Positions 19,331 through 28,041 of a DNA stretch of 64,000 nt are shown piece by piece (within the stretch, counting starts at the first letter, position 1; each line of letters begins with the position of its first letter). The position numbers were made by a program, and so were the translations under genes. Where the stretch lies: assembly GCF_024585285.1 (NCBI RefSeq), contig NZ_CP040755.1, forward strand, positions 4,588,001 through 4,652,000. The letters run 5' to 3'. Below the pieces are notes generated by a model that did not search any database, was not told the DNA's origin, and saw only the letters and a list, made by a program, of their open reading frames with translations. This stretch comes from Colwellia sp. M166 (GTDB taxonomy: Bacteria > Pseudomonadota > Gammaproteobacteria > Enterobacterales > Alteromonadaceae).

Positions 19331-19419
19331 ATACCAAGTCTATTAAGTTTGTTCCCACTCAGCGCTTATCAGCGTTTTGAGAACAATGATCATTTTGTGA
19401 ATATAGTTATTCTATAGGT
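19331..19419 (+). repeat. ~90-bp dispersed repeat, copy B
   Basis: Direct counterpart of the reverse complement of 10701-10790, with common blocks ATTAAGTTTGTT, CTCAGCGCTTA, TTTGAGAACAA and GATCATTTT followed by a TTATTCTATA end. The far end overlaps the last codons and stop of the small minus-strand open frame at 19407-19610. Confidence 0.75.
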
Positions 19420-19610
19420 AAGAAATTATCGACGGTTATCGAACCGCTGGTAAGCTCCCGAAGGGTGATTTTAACAGGCTTACCGGCCGCGTTATTGATT
19501 TCGATAAGGTTCTCACAGGGATGTGAGTCATTAGAACAACGCAGGAGCAGTTGTCGAGAATAACCCTTACCTTCAATCAATGCCTTGCCTCTAAACCTTT
19601 TGAATTTCAC
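19407..19610 (-). CDS. small hypothetical protein
   Basis: 67 codons from a GTG start with no clear ribosome binding site. The product (MKFKRFRGKALIEGKGYSRQ ..., with LLLRCSNDSHPCENLIEIN and TLRELTSGSITVDNFLP) has the look of a real protein: mixed composition, two cysteines and alternating hydrophobic residues. I recognise no family. Its last three codons and stop lie within the dispersed repeat at 19331-19419, so the original 3' end may have been replaced. It could also be a fragment of a longer lost gene. Confidence 0.4.
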   Translation of the reverse strand: MKFKRFRGKALIEGKGYSRQLLLRCSNDSHPCENLIEINNAAGKPVKITLRELTSGSITVDNFLPIE

Positions 19611-19746
19611 TGAATGGGAAGAAACTTAGTAGAATTGGTCTTAGTCTATCTATCACTTAATGTCGTTTACGAGAGTGAGCTTAATTTGTTTAGTTTTGCT
19701 ATCAGACAGACGATATGCAAGCGAATTAATACCATAAGGAATTAAG

Positions 19747-20124
19747 GTGTTTTATCCTAAAATTATTTATGAAAACTTACCTTACTTATGCTGTTTAATC
19801 AGTGCTTATCTGCTAGCGTTTTATGATACTTGGATGGTGTATACATCGGCGGGGATATTTTATTCAGTTGGCTGTCTCATGTTAGTTCAACGCTCAAATT
19901 ATCGTCGAGTCGATCGCTATAAAGATAACCCAAATTGTCAGCAAACTCTTCCTGTGCTTGTTTATGAATATTTACCTTATTTGTACGTTGCCACCGCTAT
20001 GATGTTATTGCTAAAAACTGAACTGGCGATTTTACAGTTTTTAGCCTTATGTTTGATGATTATCGCCTTAAGAAATTTACTCTTTAGGAGTAATAACCGA
20101 CGAAAAGCTAAGTCGTTATTTTAA
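19747..20124 (+). CDS. small inner-membrane protein, function unknown
   Basis: 125 residues from a GTG start with AAGGA six bases upstream. The protein has four predicted hydrophobic segments in two pairs, and the two halves share a pattern (IYENLPYLCCLISAYLL near the N-terminus and VYEYLPYLYVATAMMLL in the middle), suggesting an internal duplication. A basic loop (SNYRRVDRYKD) separates the halves and the C-terminus is basic. No named family is recognised. It is convergent with rnt. Confidence 0.7.
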   Translation: MFYPKIIYENLPYLCCLISAYLLAFYDTWMVYTSAGIFYSVGCLMLVQRSNYRRVDRYKDNPNCQQTLPVLVYEYLPYLYVATAMMLLLKTELAILQFLALCLMIIALRNLLFRSNNRRKAKSLF

Positions 20125-20183
20125 GTGCCTAGCTTCGTTGTTTTAATTTTTAGTGGTTATTGTTCAGTGCTTAACCTTGCGAT

Positions 20184-20879
20184 TTAAGTTGTCAATGTTG
20201 GGGTTTCGCTATCGTCAGCAATATCAGCTAAAGGCCAGCCGCCTAATTGTTGCCACTTATTGATAATATAACAAAATAATTCGGCAGTTTTTTCTGTGTC
20301 GTATAACGCTGAATGGGCTTCATTATTATTAAAATCTATTTGTGCAGTAGCACAAGCTTTTGCTAAAACTGTTTGACCTAATGCCAAGCCTGATAACGTT
20401 GTGGTGTCAAAACTGACAAATGGATGAAAAGGTGAACGTTTAATTAAGCAACGCTCGATAGCTGCATTAACAAAACCTAAATCAAAAGAAGCGTTGTGTG
20501 CCACCATAATCGCGCGTTGGCATCCTGCCGCTTTCATTTTTTTACGAATAAGCTTAAATGTTTCGGTAAGCGCTTTTTTTTCATCAACAGCACCGCGCAA
20601 TGGGTTTGTTGGGTCGATGCCGGTAAATTCTAAAGCTGCTGGCTCTAGGTTAGCGCCTTCAAATGGCTCAACATTGAAGTGTATGGTTTCATCTAAACTA
20701 AACTGCCCAGTATCTTCATCTAGCGTTAAAGTTGTTGCTGCTATTTCTAGCAGCGCATCGGTTTGGGCATTAAAACCGGCAGTCTCAACATCAATAACGA
20801 CAGGGAAGTAACCTCGAAAGCGTTGAGAGAGTAAATTTTTTTCAGCTTTGATATGAGTAGTTTTGGAATTATCAGACAT
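20184..20879 (-). CDS. rnt: ribonuclease T
   Basis: DEDD-family 3'-5' exoribonuclease that trims the 3' ends of tRNAs and other stable RNAs. Catalytic blocks are [10 protein letters not shown] (Exo I), [12 protein letters not shown] (Exo II) and [13 protein letters not shown] (Exo III with His and Asp). The 231 residues are close to the family norm. motY lies just upstream and divergent, an rnt/motY neighbourhood also found in Vibrio. Confidence 0.95.
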   Translation of the reverse strand: MSDNSKTTHIKAEKNLLSQRFRGYFPVVIDVETAGFNAQTDALLEIAATTLTLDEDTGQFSLDETIHFNVEPFEGANLEPAALEFTGIDPTNPLRGAVDEKKALTETFKLIRKKMKAAGCQRAIMVAHNASFDLGFVNAAIERCLIKRSPFHPFVSFDTTTLSGLALGQTVLAKACATAQIDFNNNEAHSALYDTEKTAELFCYIINKWQQLGGWPLADIADDSETPTLTT

Positions 20880-21061
20880 AAAGGCGATGAGTATGAGTTG
20901 GCAAAAATAATGTTTGGGATTATCGCAGAAATCAAGCTATAAGACATCACTGAAATTAAGTGTCGTGAAATTAATTTTCGGTTAATTTTATTTAACTGTT
21001 AAAGTTATTAGAGATTTTGTCGATAGTAAAAGATGTCGCTATTAAACTTAGATTAATTGAC

Positions 21062-21943
21062 ATGAAAATTATTCTTATGAAAAAAATTATTACACTAGTT
21101 ATTTTATCATTATTTACTTTGCATTCACATGCTGGAATTAGGCAGTATCGTGCTGATATTGAAAATTCAACTTGGCAATTGACCGATGATTCTCGACTGC
21201 AATGTACCTTGTCACATCAAATTCCACGTTACGGCGAAGCAAAATTTTATAGCTCGGCAAATCGTAAGATGAATATGGAATTTGAATTAGAGATGATGCG
21301 ACTGCCAGACAGCTACTCTTTAGCTGAAGTTCGTTCAGAGGCGCCTAATTGGCGACCTGGCGTTGCTGGCCGAGTACTTGCTGATATGAAATTACATAAA
21401 CAGTTTTCTCCTAGTTTACCGAAAAAAATTGCTTGGAATATGCTGAATGAGCTTGATCAAGGCATGAGTCCAACATTTTATTATAACGACTGGTATAGCG
21501 ATAATGATAAAATCACCGTCGGTTTGTCTACCGCTCGCTTTCAGAAAGCTTATCAAGCGTTTGTAAGCTGCGTTGGCAACTTACTTGATTTTAGCTTCGA
21601 TGATATTTCTTATACCGTACTCAATTATCAATTTGGCTCTGATAAGCTGACGAAGTCGTCGCAAAAGCGCATGAATATGATTGTTGAGTACTTGTCACTT
21701 GATTCTGAACTTGAATTGGTATTAATCGACGGTTATTCAGATAGTTATGGTGGAAGAAATACTAACTTGAAAATGTCAGAACGTCGGGCTAATAAAGTTA
21801 GAGAGCTGATTGTCAGTCGTGGTATTGATGCCAGTAGAATTGAAGCAAATGGCTATGGTGAAAAACGCCATGTCGCCTCTAACGCCACAATTATTGGTCG
21901 CAGTAAAAATCGTCGCGTTGTTATCCGTATGGAACAGCCTTAA
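21062..21943 (+). CDS. motY: sodium-driven flagellar motor protein MotY
   Basis: Periplasmic T-ring component that anchors the PomAB stator of Na+-driven flagella. From the ATG at 21062 the protein is 293 residues, the length of Vibrio MotY, and starts with a signal peptide ending in LHSHA; 21077 is an alternative ATG and the TTG at 21017 is unlikely. The N-terminal domain (GIRQYRADIENSTWQL) is specific to MotY and the C-terminal OmpA-like domain (about 185-293) has the peptidoglycan-binding pattern DGYSDSYGGRNTNLKMSERR. Its presence implies a sodium-driven polar flagellum. Confidence 0.93.
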   Translation: MKIILMKKIITLVILSLFTLHSHAGIRQYRADIENSTWQLTDDSRLQCTLSHQIPRYGEAKFYSSANRKMNMEFELEMMRLPDSYSLAEVRSEAPNWRPGVAGRVLADMKLHKQFSPSLPKKIAWNMLNELDQGMSPTFYYNDWYSDNDKITVGLSTARFQKAYQAFVSCVGNLLDFSFDDISYTVLNYQFGSDKLTKSSQKRMNMIVEYLSLDSELELVLIDGYSDSYGGRNTNLKMSERRANKVRELIVSRGIDASRIEANGYGEKRHVASNATIIGRSKNRRVVIRMEQP

Positions 21944-21954
21944 GGTTTTTAATT

Positions 21955-21986
21955 AAACGCTTTCAAGCTGATATTTGAAAGCGTTT
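21955..21986. terminator. 12-bp perfect hairpin after motY
   Basis: AAACGCTTTCAA and TTGAAAGCGTTT are exact reverse complements around an eight-base loop, 12 bases past the motY stop. There is no T-run after it, so it may act together with the second hairpin at 22015. Confidence 0.6.
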
Positions 21987-22014
21987 AGCGTCATATTATA
22001 AATAGCACTTGAAG

Positions 22015-22050
22015 AGGCCTGTCGATTCACTGTAATCTACAGGCCTTTTT
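22015..22050 (+). terminator. intrinsic terminator between motY and the aminopeptidase gene
   Basis: AGGCCTGT pairs with ACAGGCCT and is followed by TTTTT. It lies 18 bases before the aminopeptidase start codon, so that gene needs its own promoter close by or depends on read-through. Confidence 0.8.
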
Positions 22051-22067
22051 AGTTTGGGGTACAATTT

Positions 22068-23927
22068 ATGAAAATTTTTATTCGTCTTGTCGCCATATTG
22101 TGCTGTGCTGTGCAGCTCACTTGGGTTCAATTAGCCTCCGCGCAAGTCGCTGACACATTAACTTATGCAAACTATGATCAAGTAAAAGTTAGTCATCTTT
22201 ACTTAGATCTTGATGTTGATTTTGATGAAAAGTCATTAAAGGGCTTTGCAGAATTAACGCTGAATTGGCTTAACGATGATGTTGGTGATGTTTATTTAGA
22301 CACACGTGATTTAGAGATCCATCGTGTGATGGCAAAAAATGCTAATAATCAATGGGTAAAACTAAACTATAAATTGGCTAAGCGTGATGATGTTATGGGG
22401 TCAAAGCTGACTATTAAAACGCCTTTTCAAACGCCAACCATTCGAGTTTATTACAACTCATTACCGCAAGCGTCAGGGCTACAATGGTTAACTCCTGAGC
22501 AAACTGCCGGTAAAGATAAGCCATTTATGTTTAGCCAAAGCCAAGCAATTCATGCCCGTTCTTGGATACCGATACAAGATACACCAAGTGTGCGTATGAC
22601 ATACAATGCCCGCATTACCACCACTGACGACTTGCTGGCAGTCATGAGTGCTGACAATGCACCTGATACTGCGCGTGATGGCGATTATTCTTTTTCAATG
22701 CCGCAAGCTATTCCTGCCTACTTAATTGCGATTGCTGTCGGTGATTTACAATTTAAAGCTATGAGCAAGCAAACCGGTATTTATGCTGAACAATACATTT
22801 TAGACAGAGCTGTCGCCGAGTTTGATGATACACAGTTGATGATTGATGAAACGGAAAAGCTTTTTGGTGCTTACCGTTGGGGTCGTTACGATTTACTTAT
22901 TTTACCACCAAGCTTTCCTTTTGGCGGCATGGAAAATCCTCGATTGTCTTTTATTACCCCAACAGTGGTTGCTGGTGATAAAAGTTTAGTGAATTTAATT
23001 GCTCATGAGTTAGCTCATTCTTGGTCTGGTAACTTGGTGACCAATGAAAGCTGGCAAGACTTATGGTTAAACGAAGGTTTTACCAGCTATGTTGAAAACC
23101 GTATTATGGAAGCGGTATTTGGCGCCGATAGAGCGCTAATGGAGCGCGCGTTAGATGCACAAAACTTAAGTTATGAAATTGCCGAGTTACCGCCAGGTGA
23201 TACACAGCTATATATCGATCTTAACGGTCGTGATCCAGATGATGCATTTTCGGGTGTACCTTACACCAAAGGACAGCTGTTTTTAGTGTATTTAGAACAG
23301 AAGTTTGGCCGTGAAAAGTTTGATACTTTTATCATGCAATATTTTGATGATCATGCTTTTGAAAGTTTAGGTACGAAAAACTTTGTTAAATATTTAAAAG
23401 CTAATTTAACCGACAAGTACCCTAATATTGTTAGTGATAAAGAACTTAACGAATGGATTTATGAGCAAGGCTTACCTAGCTATACCCCTAAACCACGTTC
23501 TGATGCCTTTGTTAAAATTGATAACATTATTTCGAAGTGGACCAGTGATCAGCTTGAGTTAGCGCAAATTCCAACTAAAAATTGGACACTACATGAATGG
23601 TTGCATTTTATTAACAACTTACCATTAAACATTGCTAACGAACGTATGAGTAACTTAGATCAAATGTATAACTTAACCAACAGCACCAATGCTGAAGTGG
23701 CGCATGCGTGGTATTTATTAGCGTTACGTTCAGGTTACGACGTTGTGTATCCGGCTATGGCAACTTATTTAGAGTCGATTGGTCGTCGCAAGTTAATTGT
23801 GCCTTTGTATAAAGAGCTTGCTACATCAGCTAAAGGTAAAGAATGGGCACAAGTGGTTTATAAAAAAGCGCGTCCTGGCTATCATCCATTAGCGCAAGGT
23901 ACTGTTGACGCTATTTTGCTCAACTAG
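22068..23927 (+). CDS. M1-family zinc aminopeptidase (ColAP-like, leukotriene A4 hydrolase type)
   Basis: Gluzincin aminopeptidase cleaving N-terminal residues from peptides. A signal peptide (residues 1-26, ending LASAQ) marks it as exported. GGMEN (286-290) is the exopeptidase signature. HELAH (313-317) with Glu336 in NEGF forms the zinc site. The 619-residue length and C-terminal helical domain (from about 465) fit the leukotriene A4 hydrolase/ColAP group; the cold-active aminopeptidase ColAP was described from Colwellia psychrerythraea. It stands alone between two terminators. Substrate preference cannot be read from sequence. Confidence 0.93.
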   Translation: MKIFIRLVAILCCAVQLTWVQLASAQVADTLTYANYDQVKVSHLYLDLDVDFDEKSLKGFAELTLNWLNDDVGDVYLDTRDLEIHRVMAKNANNQWVKLNYKLAKRDDVMGSKLTIKTPFQTPTIRVYYNSLPQASGLQWLTPEQTAGKDKPFMFSQSQAIHARSWIPIQDTPSVRMTYNARITTTDDLLAVMSADNAPDTARDGDYSFSMPQAIPAYLIAIAVGDLQFKAMSKQTGIYAEQYILDRAVAEFDDTQLMIDETEKLFGAYRWGRYDLLILPPSFPFGGMENPRLSFITPTVVAGDKSLVNLIAHELAHSWSGNLVTNESWQDLWLNEGFTSYVENRIMEAVFGADRALMERALDAQNLSYEIAELPPGDTQLYIDLNGRDPDDAFSGVPYTKGQLFLVYLEQKFGREKFDTFIMQYFDDHAFESLGTKNFVKYLKANLTDKYPNIVSDKELNEWIYEQGLPSYTPKPRSDAFVKIDNIISKWTSDQLELAQIPTKNWTLHEWLHFINNLPLNIANERMSNLDQMYNLTNSTNAEVAHAWYLLALRSGYDVVYPAMATYLESIGRRKLIVPLYKELATSAKGKEWAQVVYKKARPGYHPLAQGTVDAILLN

Positions 23928-23948
23928 TTACTGTAAATACTTTTATTA

Positions 23949-23980
23949 TAAGCCGAGCTATTTAATGCTCGGCTTTTTTA
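23949..23980 (+). terminator. aminopeptidase gene terminator
   Basis: AAGCCGAG and CTCGGCTT form the stem, followed by TTTTT, 22 bases after the stop codon. It also faces the convergent FAD-oxidoreductase gene. Confidence 0.85.
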
Positions 23981-23996
23981 TGTCTATAAAATGAAG

Positions 23997-25421
23997 TTAA
24001 TTAAGTTTAGGTTCAATATTTATATTGGTATGGAATAAGTTACTCGGATCTACTTTTCCTTTGATTTTTTCTAAACGTGCTTTATTTGCCCCGTAGGGAC
24101 CTATTTTTCTAATTTCATCATTTTCAGGCACAAAATTGACATAAACACTGCCTGTTGAGAATATTTCTACCTGATTAAATAATTCTCGCACCCAAGCGAT
24201 AGCTTCGTCATCAAGTGCTGGTGATTGCCAACGGCCATGAATATTCATGGTGTATGCTGTTGAGCGATGCGGATACGCCATCGCGCTTGATGGCACACGG
24301 GACGCTGCCCCACCAAGTTGTGCAATGAAAATTTCACATTCATTAGACGGCAGGTTAGATGCGGCAGCGATTAAAGTATCAATGAGCTGCTCTGATATAT
24401 CGGTAAAGTCACTCGACTTCCAATAATTACGAGCCCCAGCTGCTAATAAGGGATCAAATGCTGCTTGCCAGCCTTTATAAGGACAGGCACCAACAGCATC
24501 GGCGAGTGGCTGACCTAGTGCGCGCAAGGGAGCTAATGCTTTCTCGCCTTCTGCTATATCGCCAACATAGGACATTGCCAATATTAATACGGTTTGGCCA
24601 TGATAACTTTGCTCAAGAAAGGGAAATGCTGGTGCTTGGCGAATAACAAACCAACATGAGGCTTGGTCGGGTAATTCACGTGCTAAATGACGATATTGCT
24701 GCAATACCAGCTTTGCTTGCGCTATTGGAAATATCACTGGACCACTGAGGATCGTAGGGCCAACCGAATGCAACTTAAAAGTAAAGTTAGTTACCACGCC
24801 AAAATTCCCACTGCCACCGCGAATAGCCCAAAATAAATCGGCATTTTCGTGTGCCGATAAGTGTAAAAAATCACCCTTTGCTGTGACGATATCAGCCGAT
24901 AAAATATTATCAACGGTATGGCCAAAAGCTCTGCTCAACCAACCATAACCGCCTCCTAGGGCAAGTCCAGCTATACCCGTGGTTGAATTTATTCCGGTCG
25001 GAACCGCTAAGCCAAAATGCTGGGTTTCATGATCGATGTCGCCGAGTAATGCGCCGCTTTGTACTTGTACCGTCCGGCTTTTAACGTCAACTACCACACC
25101 GTTCATTGCACTTAAATCTAGCATTAATCCTCCATCGCAAACCGCACTGCCTGCGATATTATGTCCGCCGCCTTTTACCGATAGCAATAAGTTATGGTCA
25201 CGAGCAAATGTTACTGCTGTCACCACATCTGTTGCCCCTGTACAACAAGCAATAAGCGCAGGGTATTTGTTAATCATGCCATTCCATACTTGTCTGGCTT
25301 GTGCATATTTTGGCTGTTCTGTACTTAATAGCTCGCCGCGTAAACTGGCTGAAAAACTGTCAATGATCTCGGCTGCCAAAGAGATACTTTTTCCGTCATT
25401 ACTATTTATTTGAATACTCAT
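23997..25421 (-). CDS. FAD-linked oxidoreductase (PCMH/berberine-bridge type)
   Basis: 474 residues of the VAO/PCMH flavoprotein family. The N-terminal FAD domain contains KGGGHNIAGSA, where His87 is the usual site of covalent flavin attachment, and GLALGGGYGWLSRAFG, FWAIRGGSGNFGVVT. A berberine-type C-terminal motif (YVNFVPENDE ... RLEKIKGKVDPSNLFH) closes the protein. Members oxidise sugars, alcohols or secondary metabolites; the substrate is unknown. There is no signal peptide. It is divergent from the HxlR regulator, which probably controls it. Confidence 0.85.
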   Translation of the reverse strand: MSIQINSNDGKSISLAAEIIDSFSASLRGELLSTEQPKYAQARQVWNGMINKYPALIACCTGATDVVTAVTFARDHNLLLSVKGGGHNIAGSAVCDGGLMLDLSAMNGVVVDVKSRTVQVQSGALLGDIDHETQHFGLAVPTGINSTTGIAGLALGGGYGWLSRAFGHTVDNILSADIVTAKGDFLHLSAHENADLFWAIRGGSGNFGVVTNFTFKLHSVGPTILSGPVIFPIAQAKLVLQQYRHLARELPDQASCWFVIRQAPAFPFLEQSYHGQTVLILAMSYVGDIAEGEKALAPLRALGQPLADAVGACPYKGWQAAFDPLLAAGARNYWKSSDFTDISEQLIDTLIAAASNLPSNECEIFIAQLGGAASRVPSSAMAYPHRSTAYTMNIHGRWQSPALDDEAIAWVRELFNQVEIFSTGSVYVNFVPENDEIRKIGPYGANKARLEKIKGKVDPSNLFHTNINIEPKLN

Positions 25422-25584
25422 GGTTGTTGTCCATTTTATTCCACTCTCTCTCTAAGTTAGAAGTAACCGCTGGGCTTGTCTAGTGCATGGTATGGACTAC
25501 TAGGTACATAAAATTCACTGCCTAGCTTGCGCGAAATGTAATAGCCGTTAGACTTTAATGAGTGCTTAGACCAAGGAAAAAAAA

Positions 25585-26304
25585 ATGAGCTCGACATCTT
25601 ATGGACAGTATTGCCCGTTGGCGATGGCATCAGAATTTCTTTGTAATCGGTGGACATTACTGATATTTAGAGAATTGTTGTTCGGGTCAACCAACTTTAA
25701 CGACATCAGTCGTGGTGTCCCGCGAATGTCGAGAACCTTATTGTCGACTCGCCTAAAAGAGTTAGCACACATCGGCTTGATCATTCGCCATGAAAAACGC
25801 TCTACGGGTCAAATAGAGTATGCTTTAACTCAAGCAGGGCAAGCGCTTGAACCGATTGTTTATAGCATGGCATGTTGGGGGCAAGAATGGTTGGAAACTG
25901 AACCATCACTTGAGAATCTTGATGCTAGTTTTCTGATGTGGGACATTCGGCGTAATATAAATATTCATCCCGTATTGCCTGATCCATTTATCGTCCATTT
26001 TTTCCTTACTGACGTTGCTGAAAATAAAAGTGAGCATTGGTTGATCTTTGAAAATAATGAAATTGATCTCTGCTATATCAACCGAGGTTTTTCAGCTGAT
26101 GTCAAAATTGAGGTCTCAGCTAAAACACTTACCAAAATTTGGATGGGCTGGGAAGATTTTGACCTTGCGATAAAAGATAAATCACTAAAGCTTAGCGGTA
26201 ATAAAGAGTACACCGATATCGCGGCATTGTGGTTAGGTAGCAGCAGCGTTGCACATATAAAAAAACGTGATGAACAATTACAAGTTAGAGGGCACGTTAG
26301 TTAA
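25585..26304 (+). CDS. HxlR-family transcriptional regulator
   Basis: 239 residues. The N-terminal 100 (LCNRWTLLIFRELLFG, MSRTLLSTRLKELAHIGLI, YALTQAGQALEPIVYSMACW) are a standard HxlR winged-helix. HxlR proteins are usually 100-130 residues; here an additional C-terminal domain of about 130 residues, possibly SCP2-like or ligand-binding, is fused. AAGGA precedes the ATG. It is divergently transcribed from the FAD-oxidoreductase with about 160 bases between, the usual layout for a regulator and its target. Confidence 0.88.
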   Translation: MSSTSYGQYCPLAMASEFLCNRWTLLIFRELLFGSTNFNDISRGVPRMSRTLLSTRLKELAHIGLIIRHEKRSTGQIEYALTQAGQALEPIVYSMACWGQEWLETEPSLENLDASFLMWDIRRNINIHPVLPDPFIVHFFLTDVAENKSEHWLIFENNEIDLCYINRGFSADVKIEVSAKTLTKIWMGWEDFDLAIKDKSLKLSGNKEYTDIAALWLGSSSVAHIKKRDEQLQVRGHVS

Positions 26305-26408
26305 GTGATAATTTAGTACGATAGATATAAAGCTTTTGAAGCGTGAATAGGTAAACATTGAGGGCTTTTTAGGGGGATATGTTAATGCTGGTAAGATATT
26401 GTCTTATA

Positions 26409-26458
26409 ACCAAGCTAGCCCATGGTTTCTCATCAGCTTGGTTCAATGCTACCAAGCT
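26409..26458. terminator. alternative hairpins after the HxlR gene
   Basis: ACCAAGCT (26409-26416) and ACCAAGCT (26451-26458) can each pair with AGCTTGGT (26435-26442), giving two mutually exclusive stems in the gap between convergent genes. A terminator role is plausible but there is no strong T-run. Confidence 0.4.
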
Positions 26459-26464
26459 GAATTA

Positions 26465-26869
26465 TTACTTTTGCATACTTTTTTCAACAAGCACGTCAAC
26501 TTGGCGTAAGTTGTTTTGTTGAGAAATAATCACACGTATTTGCTGTTGTGTTTGTTGGTAATTTAGAGTTAAACGGCCGCGCTTACGTTCGCGTTTAACC
26601 GGTTCACCGTAATTCTTGTTATAAAAATTGATGACAGCATCTTCCGTTAATGGAGTAAAATAATTAACCACCGCCGGCATGTTTTCATCAAATTTTGCAA
26701 AGATGCGTGCATCTTTCACAATCGCAATATCAACGTTTGCCAATGCACTTTTTCCGCCATTAATTGTTTCTGCACGAGCGCTGTTTGTATTAAAGGTGAA
26801 ACTGATGGTAAGCAGCAATAGCATGCTAGATGAAATTGCATTCTTAGCTATAAAACGCAGTGCTTGCAT
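26465..26869 (-). CDS. small exported protein, function unknown
   Basis: 134 residues from the ATG at 26869, preceded by AAGGAT; a longer open frame from 26920 lacks a site. The N-terminal 33 residues are a signal peptide (MLLLLTISFTFNTNSARA). The mature part is small and basic, with FAKFDENMPAVVNYFTPLTE and a strongly basic patch (GEPVKRERKRGRLTLNYQQ). I recognise no family. It is the only gene between the HxlR regulator and cysZ. Confidence 0.65.
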   Translation of the reverse strand: MQALRFIAKNAISSSMLLLLTISFTFNTNSARAETINGGKSALANVDIAIVKDARIFAKFDENMPAVVNYFTPLTEDAVINFYNKNYGEPVKRERKRGRLTLNYQQTQQQIRVIISQQNNLRQVDVLVEKSMQK

Positions 26870-26992
26870 CACTGGATCCTTATTAATTGTTAATGTAATA
26901 CACAGGTATTTAGTGTGCACCTTGATTTTTTTGCTGTCAAACTTTAGCTAAGATGGTTGTTTTATACACTGATGAGTATTTCATCAGGCGTG

Positions 26993-27027
26993 CGAACAAG
27001 CATCAAGATTTGTTTGATGCTTGTTCG
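26993..27027. terminator. 14-bp perfect inverted repeat downstream of cysZ
   Basis: Bases 26993-27006 and 27014-27027 are exact reverse complements with a seven-base loop. It lies about 40 bases past the cysZ stop. No T-run follows on the minus strand, so termination is not certain. Confidence 0.5.
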
Positions 27028-27069
27028 ATTTGTTTAAAGCTTAATAACATATTGATTGTTATTTGATTT

Positions 27070-27825
27070 CTATGAACGGTCAACAAATTCATCGCGATAA
27101 TGATCGACCCATAGTGCTGTAGCACCACAAATAGCGACCGGCATAACCACTAAATTTACGATAGGGATCATGGAGAATATTGCCGTTGTAATACCAAAGC
27201 TATAGCTTAATCCTTGACGTTGCTTTAAAGCTTGTCGCATGTGTGTAAAACTAATTTTATGGTTATCAAATGGGTAGTCTTTATATTGTACTGCCATCAT
27301 CCAGGCCAGAAACAAAAACCACAGTACTTGGCCAATAACGGGCAGTATCCAATAAAGTAAAAAGAAACCCATAGCACGAGGTAGGTAATAACCAAGCTTA
27401 CTAAGCTCACGGGAAAGCGTTCGTGGAACATCCTTAACCACATCAAGAGCACCACCACTATCTAATGGTTGATTAGTTAATAAAGCTTCTATTTTTTCTG
27501 ATAATAAACCATTAAAGGGAGCGGCTAACCAATTGGCAACTGAGCTGAAGATAAATGAAAAAACAATTAAAATAAACAGCACTGCCAATGGCCAAATAAA
27601 ACTACTTAGCCAAGCAAAAGACTCACCAAGCCAAGTTTCCAGCGTCAGCATGTAGCTTTCTAGTTGTAGAAACATATAATAAAAAGCATAACTAAAAAGC
27701 AGTAAATTTACCGTTAATGGGATAAAAACAAAGCGGCGAATTCCTGGGGTGCGAATTAACTCAAAACCTTTGATAAAATATCCGGCACCGCCGTTTGCTA
27801 AAGGCTGGGGTCTGTTATTGTTCAT
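27070..27825 (-). CDS. cysZ: sulfate transporter CysZ
   Basis: 251-residue inner-membrane protein of the CysZ/EI24 family, a sulfate uptake channel feeding cysteine synthesis. It has four or more hydrophobic segments and conserved blocks such as GGAGYFIKGFELIRTPGIRRFV, NWLAAPFNGLLSEKIE and VPRTLSRELSKLGYY. It is divergent from smc, and the cysZ-zipA-ligA neighbourhood is as in E. coli, with smc added between. Confidence 0.93.
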   Translation of the reverse strand: MNNNRPQPLANGGAGYFIKGFELIRTPGIRRFVFIPLTVNLLLFSYAFYYMFLQLESYMLTLETWLGESFAWLSSFIWPLAVLFILIVFSFIFSSVANWLAAPFNGLLSEKIEALLTNQPLDSGGALDVVKDVPRTLSRELSKLGYYLPRAMGFFLLYWILPVIGQVLWFLFLAWMMAVQYKDYPFDNHKISFTHMRQALKQRQGLSYSFGITTAIFSMIPIVNLVVMPVAICGATALWVDHYRDEFVDRS

Positions 27826-28041
27826 TGCTGATTTATTAACCTAACTGATTGATATTCATAGCTCGATTATAGGATCCTTCGCATGATATGAACAGTATTG
27901 TGATGTTACAAAATACATCAATCTCTGGTACAGTGGCGGCAATTACACGGGTTTTAATTTATTTTTTTCAATTGTGCAAAATTTGTAAGTCATTTACTTA
28001 GGTTTTGGCAATCGATAGCAACAATTAGGTTATTCGATTTA

